A stretch of 45,174 nucleotides of DNA from Sphingobium trunci (lineage in GTDB: Bacteria; Pseudomonadota; Alphaproteobacteria; Sphingomonadales; Sphingomonadaceae), in the NCBI RefSeq assembly GCF_022664535.1, contig NZ_JAKUJY010000029.1:1-45174 (forward strand), given 5' to 3'. The notes beneath the pieces were generated by a model. That model saw only the letters and a program-made list of their open reading frames with translations. It was not told the DNA's origin and searched no databases. Positions within the stretch are counted from its first letter, which is position 1; every line of letters starts with the position of its first letter. Both the position numbers and the translations under genes were made by a program. Below, in pieces: positions 9,101-16,819 of the stretch.

Positions 9101-9585
9101 CGTTCCTGCGGCCGGGCGGCGATGACGGCGGCGATGCGGCCCTGGCTGACCAGCGCCGGACTGTGCGGGCCTGTGGCGGCGTCGGCGAAGATCAGCGAGA
9201 CGTCCTTGGCGCGGACGTCGCGGCCATTGGCGCGATAGGCGCTGCCGGCGCCGCGTTCGATGCGGCGGGTGACTTCCAGCTCGCCGTCGGCGCCCACCTC
9301 CACCGCGTTGAACAGTTCGCCCTGTTCCTGGATGGTGAGCAGCGAGACTTCGGCGAAATCCCTTTGCGGACGGGTGGAGGTGCCCGCGAAGATCACATCC
9401 TCCATGCCGCCGCCGCGCATCGACTTGGCGCTGGATTCGCCCATCACCCAGCGGATCGCCTCCAGCAGGTTGGACTTGCCGCAACCGTTCGGCCCGACAA
9501 TGCCGGTGAGGCCGGGTTCGATGCGCAGTTCCGTCGGATCGACGAAGCTCTTGAAGCCGGAAAGCTTGAGGCGCTTTATCTGCAT
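6142..9585 (-). CDS. smc: Chromosome segregation ATPase SMC
   Basis: A 1147-residue structural-maintenance-of-chromosomes protein that, as a dimer with ScpA and ScpB, compacts and separates chromosomes. The N-terminal head has the Walker A motif GPNGCGKSNLLEAIRWVMGE. A very alanine/glutamate/arginine-rich coiled coil follows, broken in the middle by a hinge (around residues 520-620). A second coil leads to the C-terminal head with signature LLSGGEQALTAVAL and Walker B CVLDEVDAPLDD. I chose the ATG at 9585 (MQIKRLKLSGFKSF), where family similarity begins; an upstream ATG at 9609 would add eight unrelated residues. The long open frame on the opposite strand is a consequence of the coiled-coil codon pattern. 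Confidence 0.97.
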   Translation of the reverse strand: MQIKRLKLSGFKSFVDPTELRIEPGLTGIVGPNGCGKSNLLEAIRWVMGESSAKSMRGGGMEDVIFAGTSTRPQRDFAEVSLLTIQEQGELFNAVEVGADGELEVTRRIERGAGSAYRANGRDVRAKDVSLIFADAATGPHSPALVSQGRIAAVIAARPQERRAMLEEAAGISGLHVRRKDAEQKLRAAEANLMRLDEILSDMDARANSLRRQAKAAERYIRLSEQIRVAEARTIFARWREAAASADAARGEAKQAESAVIAAQEAQQAAAVHANAAVEALAQKRAAAQSARDAASEAGHRLTALRTERDGVVRRLHDLAQQADRLEEDREREGTLANDAAEAIARLTGEIAALKARIAETEAMRPDFAGRIARAEDAARDAELDLAKAMAKQAGEQAELRVAEAALAAARSRLDRASREAQRLEAEAAALPDAAPLEARRAEALAAQQQASADRDAAEATIRAAETSRAEAAEARAGAEAGLASARAALAALDSEAAALQRAVESGTGNRSRALDRLKAAPGFERALAAALGDDLEAPIAAEGKRRWAGAAPLDSDPALPAGCAALSAHVTAPAELARRLAQVAVAESDEGQPLAVGQRLVTKDGQLRRWDGYLAAEGGAAAAERLIRFNRLEAIAAARPAAEEEVGSARAAQDAASTRERDAAQTLATGRAQLSDADQRLRTALRAADEAATALERLTGRREAIEERLTEARADRHAAQAEQDKAEASRAAMPDGEETRSLVTTLQQASEKARLAVSQLQADQALADRALASDRERMAAADAEARGWRARAGEAAKRIAAMVERGETIARERASIADQPDSLAATIAALAEQGDSLTQAADAARREESEAEALLRAAEQRASQAGESLASAREARATAVARAEAADERRVETNRLSGERFECPPPVLPEKLGFASADIRIAQNEQAEHDRLSTERERIGPVNLVAAQELEELETTQATSRAESDELTQAINRLRGSIGSLNREGRQRLLAAFEAVDGHFRRLFTTLFNGGQAHLELIDSDDPLEAGLEIMAQPPGKKLAALTLLSGGEQALTAVALIFGLFLTNPAPICVLDEVDAPLDDANVERFCDLLDAMVGQTDTRYLIVSHNAVTMARMHRLFGVTMVERGVSRLVSVNLGGAEALLAAE

Positions 9586-9665
9586 GGGAACCGGTCGGGG
9601 CAGCGACACGCCGCCCCGCCTTCAGCGGGAAGCCGGATCGACGATGTCAGCCCCCTATTCTCCAA

Positions 9666-10400
9666 TCAGATGCCTGCTTCCTTGAGCTTGGTGCGCAGCG
9701 CCGGCCAGGCGGCAGTGTTTTCGACCATCACGCCATTCAGGATGAAGGTCGGCGTACCTTCGATCTTATATTGCTGATTGGCCTGCTCGACGCCCTTGGC
9801 CAGCCTGTCGGCGGCGCCGGTGTCGGCCAGGCATTGCTTCGCCTGATCCTCCGATATGCCGCGCTGCTTGGCGAAGTCCACCAGGCCGACGGCGGCGGCG
9901 AGCTGGCCGAAGCGCTGTGCCGCAGGGGCGCTCATCAACGCCTTGTATTTCTCGTCGCCCAGCGCCTGCGCCTTTTCGAACATGGCGTTCTGGTTGGCGA
10001 AGAACTGTTCGGAGATGGGATAGTAGATATCCTTGCCGCCGCAGTGCGCCAGCAGCGCCGTCGCCATGTCGATCGGATCACGGATATAGTTGCGGAATTC
10101 GAAGCTCATCTTGCCGCTGTCGACGATCTGCTTGATCTCATCGGCCGATTCATGGGCGAAATCGCGGCAGTGCGAGCAGGTGTAGCTGCCATATTCGACC
10201 AGCTTCACCTTGGCATCGGGGTTGCCCATGACGAAATGGCCGTCGGGCGTGGCGGCGATGGTTTCCGACCATTTGGTGCCCGCGGGCGCCGCGACGGCGG
10301 CGACGGGCGCGGCGGAGGTGGTGCTGGCTTCATCCTTCTTGCCGCAGGCGGCGACGGTGAGGGAAAGGGCGATCAGGGCAAGTCCGGAAAGGGCTTTCAC
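9666..10400 (-). CDS. DsbA-family thiol:disulfide oxidoreductase, predicted lipoprotein
   Basis: A 244-residue thioredoxin-fold protein. The N terminus has a lipobox-like TVAACG with Cys19, predicting a lipid-anchored periplasmic protein. The redox motif is CSHC (Cys75-Cys78) in EYGSYTCSHCRDF. The C-terminal GTPTFILNG supplies the cis-proline typical of the fold. It probably oxidises or isomerises disulfides in envelope proteins. It is followed downstream by smc (80 bases) and preceded on the same strand by a second DsbA-like gene, suggesting a duplicated pair. Oxidase versus reductase direction cannot be read from the sequence. Confidence 0.9.
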   Translation of the reverse strand: MKALSGLALIALSLTVAACGKKDEASTTSAAPVAAVAAPAGTKWSETIAATPDGHFVMGNPDAKVKLVEYGSYTCSHCRDFAHESADEIKQIVDSGKMSFEFRNYIRDPIDMATALLAHCGGKDIYYPISEQFFANQNAMFEKAQALGDEKYKALMSAPAAQRFGQLAAAVGLVDFAKQRGISEDQAKQCLADTGAADRLAKGVEQANQQYKIEGTPTFILNGVMVENTAAWPALRTKLKEAGI

Positions 10401-10448
10401 GTTGTTCTGGCTCCGCTTGTCGGGCGATAGGTAGGTCAGGGGTTTAGA

Positions 10449-11120
10449 TTACTGCGTCACATCGGGCAATGCGGCCTGGAGATGCGTCCAGTCCGACCTG
10501 CGGACCAGCGTGCCGTTCAGGGTGAAGCCCGGCGTGCCGGAAATCTGCACCTTGTTCCACGCCTCGTCGGTCATGGCGAGGATCTGCTTCATGGCTACAG
10601 GGTTGTTGATGCAGGCGTCGAGCTGGGCCGGGGTGAAGCCGCGCCTGGCCATCAACGCGTAGAGGCCGGTCTTCTGCCCGATATCGCGCAGCGCGGCCTT
10701 CTGGTCCGTCGGCTTGACCGCATCCTTTTCATAGGCCTGGAGCTTTTCCATCCAGTCGTCCTGATTGGCGAACAGCGCCTCATGATTGCCGAAGAAGCGC
10801 CTCGGCCCGCCGCAACGGGCCAGCAACGCGGCGGTCAGGTCATATTTGTCGCGCACGGCGTTGCGCACCTCGACGCTGACCTTGCCGGTCCTGACATAAT
10901 TGGCCTTGAGCGGCGCGCTCGCCTCTCCGACGAAATGGGCGCAGTGGGAGCAGGTATAGCTCACATATTCGACCAGCTTCGACGGGGCGGCCGGATTGCC
11001 CAGCACATGGCCGCCGATCGGCGAAAGGGCGACCTGCGCCACCCAATTGGCGGCGGGAGCGGCGATGACGCTCGCGGGGATGGCGAGCAGGGCGAGGAAG
11101 GCCAGGCGGAGTTTCTTCAT
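10449..11120 (-). CDS. DsbA-family thiol:disulfide oxidoreductase, Sec-secreted
   Basis: A 223-residue paralogue of its downstream neighbour. It has a cleavable signal peptide (MKKLRLAFLALL... ending near AAPAAN) with no lipobox cysteine. The active site is again CSHC (Cys57-Cys60) in EYVSYTCSHCAHF, and the cis-proline loop is GTPGFTLNG. It acts in the periplasm. The pair therefore offers one membrane-anchored and one soluble version of the same redox site. It lies 47 bases downstream of the DUF721 gene on the same strand and 48 bases upstream of the lipoprotein paralogue, so all three may share a transcript. Confidence 0.9.
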   Translation of the reverse strand: MKKLRLAFLALLAIPASVIAAPAANWVAQVALSPIGGHVLGNPAAPSKLVEYVSYTCSHCAHFVGEASAPLKANYVRTGKVSVEVRNAVRDKYDLTAALLARCGGPRRFFGNHEALFANQDDWMEKLQAYEKDAVKPTDQKAALRDIGQKTGLYALMARRGFTPAQLDACINNPVAMKQILAMTDEAWNKVQISGTPGFTLNGTLVRRSDWTHLQAALPDVTQ

Positions 11121-11167
11121 GCGGTGGTCCAGTGATGCGCCGCCCCTGTCACGGCTTTCCGAAATGA

Positions 11168-11710
11168 TCAGCCGATCTTGGGCAAACCGCTGGAATTGGC
11201 AAGCCCCTGCGCCAGCGATTCGAGGACGGCGCGCAGTTCGGGGTCGCCGATGTCGCGCAGCGAATCGCCCAGCTCGACCGGGATCGGCTTGAGATTGCGG
11301 GGCGGCGGGCGGCGTTCCGGCTCGGTGGCGCGGATCATGCCCTGCTTCATCGCGACCCTGGCGACGGCGGCATAGCCGAAAAAACGGTTCACCCGGTCGA
11401 TGATGTCGGGCAGCACATGCTGGATCATCGGCGCATGGCCGCTCATCACCGTCAGTTGCAGCGTACCGCCCGCCTTCTTGCCGGCGGGGAAACGGATCGA
11501 TTCGGGTTCGCTGATTTCGGCATAATGCGGGCCGACGATCTCCGCCCAGCGGGTGACGATGCTGGATTGCACGAAGCCGAACTTGCGGAAGGCGGCTGCG
11601 CCGATGGCGGGCATCAGGTCCGCGATCCGCCGGGGCGCGCCGACGCGCGGGCGTTCCTCCGCCTGTCCCTTGCGGCTTTTCATTTTTGGGGGCGCTGGGC
11701 GTTCCGTCAT
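11168..11710 (-). CDS. DUF721 (DciA-like) protein, candidate helicase loader
   Basis: A 180-residue protein whose N-terminal half fits the DUF721/DciA family: RIADLMPAIGAAAFRKFGFVQSSIVTRWAEIVGPHYAEISEPESIRF. DciA proteins assist loading of the replicative helicase DnaB in the many bacteria that lack DnaC. The first 30 residues are basic and probably disordered. The middle part (LQLTVMSGHAPMIQHVLPDIIDRVNRFFGY) matches the KH-like DUF721 fold. The C-terminal tail beyond about residue 130 is a sphingomonad-type extension I cannot assign. Only 26 bases separate its start from the divergent mutY. Confidence 0.8.
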   Translation of the reverse strand: MTERPAPPKMKSRKGQAEERPRVGAPRRIADLMPAIGAAAFRKFGFVQSSIVTRWAEIVGPHYAEISEPESIRFPAGKKAGGTLQLTVMSGHAPMIQHVLPDIIDRVNRFFGYAAVARVAMKQGMIRATEPERRPPPRNLKPIPVELGDSLRDIGDPELRAVLESLAQGLANSSGLPKIG

Positions 11711-11736
11711 CCGCTTCTTAATGGCATAGGGCAGCT

Positions 11737-12822
11737 ATGCGCGTCGAGGGTAACGAGAAGAAAATCGCGGCGGATCTGCTCGCCCATTATGACGTCCATG
11801 CGCGTCGGCTGCCCTGGCGCGTGCCGCCGGGCGCCAATGGCGCCGACCCCTATCGGGTGTGGCTGTCGGAAGTGATGCTCCAGCAGACGACGGCGGCGGC
11901 GGTAGGCCCCTATTTCGCGAAATTCACCGGGCGCTGGCCCGATGTCACGGCGCTGGCGGCGGAGGAGGATGCCGAGGTGATGGCCGCCTGGGCGGGGCTT
12001 GGCTATTATGCGCGTGCCCGCAACCTGCTGGCCTGCGCGCGGGCGGTGGCGGGCGAGCATGGCGGCGTCTTTCCCGATACCGAGGAGGGGCTGCGCGCGC
12101 TGCCGGGCGTGGGCGCCTATACGGCGGCGGCGGTGGCGGCGATCGCCTTCGGACGCCGGGCCGTGGTGGTCGACGCCAATGTCGAGCGGGTGGTGGCGCG
12201 GCTCTTTGCGATTCCCACGCCTCTCCCCGCCGGGCGGGCGGAGATTCGCGCAGCGACCGACGCCATCACGCCGGACGCGCGCGCCGGCGACTTTGCGCAG
12301 GCGATGATGGACCTGGGCGCGACCATCTGCACCCCTCGCAATCCGGCCTGCGGCATTTGTCCGTTGCGGGAGGACTGCGCGGCTTTCCTGACTGCCGATC
12401 CGGCCGCTTTCCCGGTCAAGGCGGCGAAAAAGGCCAGGCCGCATCGCCTGGGCCATGGCTGGTGGATCGAGCGGCCGGACGGGCATGTCTGGCTGGTGCG
12501 GCGGCCGGGCAAGGGGATGCTGGGCGGCATGCGCGCCCTGCCCTCCTCCGAATGGAACGAGGCGCCGGACGCGACGCCGCCGCTGGCGGCCCAGTGGCGG
12601 CGGGTGAGCGAGCCGGTATCTCATGTCTTTACCCATTTCTCCCTCGCATTGACGATGCATCATGCCCATGTGGGGGAGGATGCGGCCCCGCCCGGCGAGG
12701 GAGAATGGTGGCCGGTGGCCGAAATCGGGAAGGCTGGGCTGCCCACGCTGTTCGCGCGTGCCGCGCAGGCTGTGATCGGCGAGGCCGGAATCAAGGAGAG
12801 GGTGGAAAATGCACGGTTCTGA
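11737..12822 (+). CDS. mutY: A/G-specific adenine DNA glycosylase
   Basis: Removes adenine mispaired with 8-oxoguanine, preventing G-to-T changes. The 361-residue protein has the catalytic glutamate in WLSEVMLQQTT (Glu45), the helix-hairpin-helix LPGVGAYTAAAVAAI followed by the catalytic aspartate in VVDANVERV, and the four-cysteine iron-sulfur loop CTPRNPACGICPLREDC. The NUDIX-like C-terminal domain that recognises 8-oxoG follows from about residue 225 and includes FTHFSLALTMH. Its end overlaps the start of nudC by 14 bases, so the two housecleaning genes are probably translated together. Confidence 0.96.
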   Translation: MRVEGNEKKIAADLLAHYDVHARRLPWRVPPGANGADPYRVWLSEVMLQQTTAAAVGPYFAKFTGRWPDVTALAAEEDAEVMAAWAGLGYYARARNLLACARAVAGEHGGVFPDTEEGLRALPGVGAYTAAAVAAIAFGRRAVVVDANVERVVARLFAIPTPLPAGRAEIRAATDAITPDARAGDFAQAMMDLGATICTPRNPACGICPLREDCAAFLTADPAAFPVKAAKKARPHRLGHGWWIERPDGHVWLVRRPGKGMLGGMRALPSSEWNEAPDATPPLAAQWRRVSEPVSHVFTHFSLALTMHHAHVGEDAAPPGEGEWWPVAEIGKAGLPTLFARAAQAVIGEAGIKERVENARF

Positions 12823-13729
12823 AGTCCGGCCATTGCAAACCGTGGCCTTTGCGGGGGGACGGCTCGACCGGGTGGATCATATCCGCACCAACCCCGATCT
12901 GCTGGCGGAGGTCTTTGCCTCGCCAATCGCACTTCGGGTGGTGCTGGACGGGTTGGAGCCGGTGGTGCGGGACGGCCGCCTGCTGATGGAGCCGCTGCCG
13001 AAGGACGCCTGGATCGAGCATTTCGCGCTGCTGGGGCTGGATGAGCAGCAGCGGCCGATTTTCGTGGAACTGCTGGCGGATGCGCCGGACAATTCGCTTC
13101 CCACCCCGCGCAGCCGGGGGCTGGTGCACGAGATTCCGGGGCATGAGGTCGCGCTCTACGGCACGGCGCGCAGCCTGCTGTCCTGGCATGTGCGGCATCG
13201 CTTCTGCTCGGTATGCGGGCAGCGCACCGGGCCGGTGAAGGCGGGCTGGTCGCGCCAGTGCCAGTCCTGCCGCGCGGAGCATTTCCCGCGCGTCGATCCG
13301 GTTGTCATCATGCTGGCCGAGCATCGCGGAAGGGTGCTGCTGGGGCGGCAGCATGGCTGGCCGGACGGGCGCTATTCGGCGCTGGCCGGTTTCGTCGAAC
13401 CGGGCGAGACGCTGGAGGAAGCGGTCATGCGCGAGATCAAGGAGGAGGCGGGCGTCACCACGCGTGACGTGCGCTATGTGATGAACCAGCCCTGGCCCTA
13501 CCCCTCGTCGCTGATGATCGCCTGCACCGCGCAGGCCGATGACGATGCGCTGAAGATCGACGAAAATGAATTGCAGCACGCCTTCTGGTGCGACGCCGAA
13601 GGGGTACGAGCGGCGCTGGCAGAGGAAGAGGGCGCGCCCTTCGTCGCGCCGCCGGTGATGGCGGTCGCCCGGCATCTACTGCAGCACTGGCTGGACGGGC
13701 AGGTTGCGGGCACCACCCCAAGCGCGTAA
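12809..13729 (+). CDS. nudC: NAD(H) pyrophosphatase / RNA decapping Nudix hydrolase
   Basis: A 306-residue Nudix enzyme that cleaves NADH to NMNH and AMP and, in the characterised family, removes NAD caps from RNA. A four-cysteine zinc site is present (CSVCGQRTG ... CQSC). The Nudix box reads GFVEPGETLEEAVMREIKEEAGV, and the NudC-specific downstream motif appears as QPWPYPSSLM, with Tyr where Phe is usual. The start at 12809 overlaps the 3' end of mutY. The next gene (pmbA) starts 44 bases after the stop. Confidence 0.95.
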   Translation: MHGSEVRPLQTVAFAGGRLDRVDHIRTNPDLLAEVFASPIALRVVLDGLEPVVRDGRLLMEPLPKDAWIEHFALLGLDEQQRPIFVELLADAPDNSLPTPRSRGLVHEIPGHEVALYGTARSLLSWHVRHRFCSVCGQRTGPVKAGWSRQCQSCRAEHFPRVDPVVIMLAEHRGRVLLGRQHGWPDGRYSALAGFVEPGETLEEAVMREIKEEAGVTTRDVRYVMNQPWPYPSSLMIACTAQADDDALKIDENELQHAFWCDAEGVRAALAEEEGAPFVAPPVMAVARHLLQHWLDGQVAGTTPSA

Positions 13730-13773
13730 GGCCCCACCCTTGGTTCCGTCCCTTTCAGGATTATCTCTGTCCC

Positions 13774-15120
13774 ATGCTCAGTCTTGAAGAAGCCCAGTCC
13801 CGCGCCCAGGATCTGGTGACGGCGGCGCGCAAGGCGGGGGCGGACGCGGCCGACGCCATCTATGCCTGCAACGCATCGACCAATGTTTCGGTGCGTTTGG
13901 GCGCGCTGGAGGATGTCGAGCGGTCGGAAGGCGAGGAAATCGGCCTGCGGGTCTTCATCGGCCAGCGATCGGCCAGCATTTCGGCATCGGACATGAGCCC
14001 CGCGACGCTGGCGACGCTGGTCGATCGCTGCATCGCCATGGCCGGGCAGGCGCCCGAAGACCCCTATGCCGGTCTCGCGCCCGAGGACCGGCTGCTGAAG
14101 AAGAAGCTGCCCGCGCTGGATCTGACCGATCCGTTCGAACCGGAGCCCGCGCAGCTCAGGGAACGCGCCCTGATTGCCGAGGAAGCGGCGCGCGCCGTGC
14201 CGGGCATCACCAACAGCGAGGGCGGCGGCGCGGCGACCGGACGCAGCCAGGTCGCGCTGGCGACCAGCCATGGCTTTGCCGGTGCCTATGCCGGGACCAG
14301 CCATTCGACCTGGGCCAGCGTGCTGGCGGGCGCGGGCGCGGACATGCAGCGCGACCATGCCAGCCACAGCGTCCGTCATATCGGGGATCTGGACGATGCG
14401 GAGGCGGTCGGCACCCGCGCCGGGCACCGGGCGGTGGCGCGGCTGCATCCGGTGAAGGTGGAAAGCGGCGTGATGCCGGTGATCTTCGACCCGCGCATCG
14501 GTTCCAGCCTGGTCGGGCATCTGATCGGCGGGATGGTCGGTCCGGCGATCGCGCGCCGGTCGAGTTTCCTGCTGGATTCGCTGGGCGAGGCATTGTTCGA
14601 TTCCGGCGTCACGATCATCGACGATCCGCTGCGGCTGCGCGGGCTGCGCTCGCGGCCCTTCGACGGGGAGGGATTGCCGGTGGAGCGCCGCGCGCTGATC
14701 GATGGGGGCGTGCTGACCGGCTGGCTGATGGACAGCGCCTCGGCGCGGCAGCTGGGGCTGGAGCCGACCGGCCATGCCAGCCGTGGCGGCAGCGGCGCGC
14801 CGGGCGCGGGCGTCACCAACGTCCATATGGAACCGGGCACGCTGTCGCCCGGCGACCTGATGGCCGATGTCAAGCGCGGTCTCTATGTCACCGAACTGAT
14901 CGGCATGGGCGTCAATGGCGTCACCGGCGACTATAGCCGGGGCGCGGCGGGCTTCCTGATCGAAAATGGCGCGGTGGCGCAGGCGGTGTCGGAAATCACC
15001 ATCGCCGGGAACCTCAAGGACATGTTCCGCGCGCTGGTACCCGCCAATGACCTCGCCTTCCGCTATGGCATGAACGTGCCGACGATCCGCATCGACGGGA
15101 TGACCATTGCCGGTGGCTGA
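13774..15120 (+). CDS. pmbA: TldD/PmbA-family metalloprotease subunit (TldE/PmbA type)
   Basis: A 448-residue member of the TldD/PmbA family. In the known TldD-TldE heterodimer, TldD carries the metalloprotease site and PmbA/TldE is the partner needed to cut unfolded short peptides. Supporting stretches are SVRLGALEDVERSEGEEIGLRVFIG near the N terminus and the C-terminal GMGVNGVTGDYSRGAAGFLIENG. No HExxH-type motif is visible, which fits the PmbA rather than the TldD side. I used the ATG at 13774 (MLSLEEAQ); the frame is open further upstream only because it runs inside nudC. A tldD partner is not in the window. Confidence 0.92.
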   Translation: MLSLEEAQSRAQDLVTAARKAGADAADAIYACNASTNVSVRLGALEDVERSEGEEIGLRVFIGQRSASISASDMSPATLATLVDRCIAMAGQAPEDPYAGLAPEDRLLKKKLPALDLTDPFEPEPAQLRERALIAEEAARAVPGITNSEGGGAATGRSQVALATSHGFAGAYAGTSHSTWASVLAGAGADMQRDHASHSVRHIGDLDDAEAVGTRAGHRAVARLHPVKVESGVMPVIFDPRIGSSLVGHLIGGMVGPAIARRSSFLLDSLGEALFDSGVTIIDDPLRLRGLRSRPFDGEGLPVERRALIDGGVLTGWLMDSASARQLGLEPTGHASRGGSGAPGAGVTNVHMEPGTLSPGDLMADVKRGLYVTELIGMGVNGVTGDYSRGAAGFLIENGAVAQAVSEITIAGNLKDMFRALVPANDLAFRYGMNVPTIRIDGMTIAGG

Positions 15121-15904
15121 TCCCTTTCTACGCGATCTGGTGTCGGTGGTGTCGGATGCGGCCGACCGGGCGCTGACGCTCTGGGCGGGCGGGGAGACGC
15201 GCGTGCGCCAGTGGGAAAAGGTGCCCGGCCATCCGGTGTGCGAGGCCGATCTGGAACTGGACGCGATGCTGCGCGAGCGCCTTTATGCCATCGATCCGTC
15301 CGCGGGCTGGCTGTCGGAGGAGACTGCCGACACCGTGCACCGGCTGAACCTGCCCCGCGTCTGGGTGGTCGATCCGATCGACGGGACGCGCGACTATCTG
15401 CGCGGAAAGCCCGGCTGGGCGGTGTCGGTGGCCCTGGTCGAGCATGGCGAGGCGCGCATCGGGATATTGGCCGCGCCCGCCCGCAACGAACTGTGGATCG
15501 CGCAGGCGGGGGAAGGGGCGACCCGCAACGGGCGGATATTGCGGGCAGGCGGGCGGTCCAGCCTGGCCGGAGCGCGGGTGCCCGCCGACCAATTGCCGCG
15601 CCATGACCGCGACCTCGTGACGGTGGACAAGCCCAACAGTATTGCGCTGCGCATGGCGATGGTCGCGGCGGACGAGGCCGACCTGGTGGCGACCGTGCGC
15701 TGGGGCAATGAATGGGACGTCGCCGCAGCAGCGCTGATCGCCGAGGAAGCGGGCGCCATCGTCACCGATGCGCTGAGCAACCCCTTTTCCTTCAACCGGC
15801 CGCAGCCGACCGCCTTCGGGCTGCTCTGTGCGGCACCGGGCATCCATGCCGCCGCCGCCGAGCGGCTGGCGCCCCGCGCGCGGGAAATATTGGGCAGGGG
15901 CTGA
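15113..15904 (+). CDS. Inositol monophosphatase-family / 3'(2'),5'-bisphosphate nucleotidase (CysQ-like)
   Basis: A 263-residue lithium-sensitive-phosphatase-fold protein. Metal-binding motifs are WLSEETAD, then the family signature WVVDPIDGTRDYLRG, and the C-terminal WGNEWDVAAAALIAEEAGA. CysQ members hydrolyse 3'-phosphoadenosine 5'-phosphate in sulfur assimilation; others act on inositol phosphate or histidinol phosphate. I cannot separate these by sight, although the compact size and WDVAAAALIAEEAGA fit CysQ-like enzymes. The GTG at 15113 (MADPFL) or a TTG at 15107 may start it; both overlap the pmbA stop at 15120. Confidence 0.85.
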   Translation: MADPFLRDLVSVVSDAADRALTLWAGGETRVRQWEKVPGHPVCEADLELDAMLRERLYAIDPSAGWLSEETADTVHRLNLPRVWVVDPIDGTRDYLRGKPGWAVSVALVEHGEARIGILAAPARNELWIAQAGEGATRNGRILRAGGRSSLAGARVPADQLPRHDRDLVTVDKPNSIALRMAMVAADEADLVATVRWGNEWDVAAAALIAEEAGAIVTDALSNPFSFNRPQPTAFGLLCAAPGIHAAAAERLAPRAREILGRG

Positions 15905-15934
15905 ACGACAGGCGCCCGACCTGACGGAGCAGGC

Positions 15935-16819
15935 TCAGTTCGGCTTGGGCGACGGCAGGCGGGACAGATTGTCCGCCGCCGCTTTGCCTGCCGGCGTATC
16001 CGGCGCCAGCTTCACCGCGCGTTGCCATGCCGAACGGGCCATATCCTCATGATCGGTGAGGACGGCGATATTCCCTTCCTCCAGCGCGACCGAGGCATCG
16101 TCGGCCGCAAGCTGGACCGCCCGCGCGATATGCGCCTGCGCCAGCTTCATCTCGCCTGCGCGGCGGGCGAGCGTAGCTGACAGCAACCAGCCAAGCGGGT
16201 CCCGCGGCACCTGTGCCAGCGCAATATCGAGCGATTCCCGCGCGCCCTGAAGGTCGTTCAGCGCGACCAGCGCCCTGGCGCGGTCAAGATGGACCTCGCC
16301 CTTCTCGACCCCGTCCGGCAGGCCGCGCGCCAAAGCCGCGTCGAAATCGTCGCGTGCTTTCGCCACGTCTCCGCCCGCCAGCGCGGCATTGCCCGCCTGC
16401 GCCCAGAGCCGGCCGCTCTGCACCATCTCGCCGTTTCGCTCCGCTTCGTCCGCCCCCTGTTCGAAGGCGACGATCGCGGGCGCCCAGCGTTCGGCGCGGG
16501 CATAGGCAAAACCCATGCAGTTGCGCGCATAGAAGCTGCCGCCCTCGACGCGCCATTTCTGGGCAAAGGCGACGCCCTGCTCCGGCGCCTCTATCGCCTG
16601 ATCCAGGCAGGCCTGGAACTTGGCCGCATATTTGTCCGGCACCGGTATGTGGCCATCGCTGCTCGTCGCGGCGGGAGTGGGGGCGGCGGGAGCGGGGGCG
16701 GCGGGAGCAGGGGCCGCAGCCGCCTGCGCCTTTTCCTTCTGCCGGTTGCGCATGACCGCCTCGATCTCCGGATCATAGGCTTGGGGAGCGAGCAGCAACA
16801 AGGGAAGCAGAAAGGGCAT
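15935..16819 (-). CDS. Tetratricopeptide-repeat protein, secreted or membrane-associated
   Basis: A 294-residue protein. It opens with a short hydrophobic stretch (MPFLLPLLLLAPQ) that may be a signal peptide, then a charged segment, then an alanine-proline linker (about residues 33-52) of low complexity. From about residue 60 the sequence is helical with TPR-like units: ARNCMGFAYARAERWAPAIVAFEQG, GNAALAGGDVAKARDDFDAAL, ARALVALNDLQGARESLDIAL, LSATLARRAGEMKLAQAHI and a final unit ending in KLAPD. Such repeats mediate protein contacts, so a scaffold role in the envelope is likely but the partner is unknown. The start shares one base with the stop of the upstream hydrolase gene (TGATG). Confidence 0.75.
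   Translation of the reverse strand: MPFLLPLLLLAPQAYDPEIEAVMRNRQKEKAQAAAAPAPAAPAPAAPTPAATSSDGHIPVPDKYAAKFQACLDQAIEAPEQGVAFAQKWRVEGGSFYARNCMGFAYARAERWAPAIVAFEQGADEAERNGEMVQSGRLWAQAGNAALAGGDVAKARDDFDAALARGLPDGVEKGEVHLDRARALVALNDLQGARESLDIALAQVPRDPLGWLLSATLARRAGEMKLAQAHIARAVQLAADDASVALEEGNIAVLTDHEDMARSAWQRAVKLAPDTPAGKAAADNLSRLPSPKPN

Noticed and set aside
6235..9777. Very long open frame on the plus strand opposite smc (about 1180 codons)
   Set aside because: It mirrors the alanine/arginine/glutamate coiled-coil codons of smc, is glycine/alanine/arginine-rich with no domain, and lacks a ribosome-binding site; smc is unambiguous.
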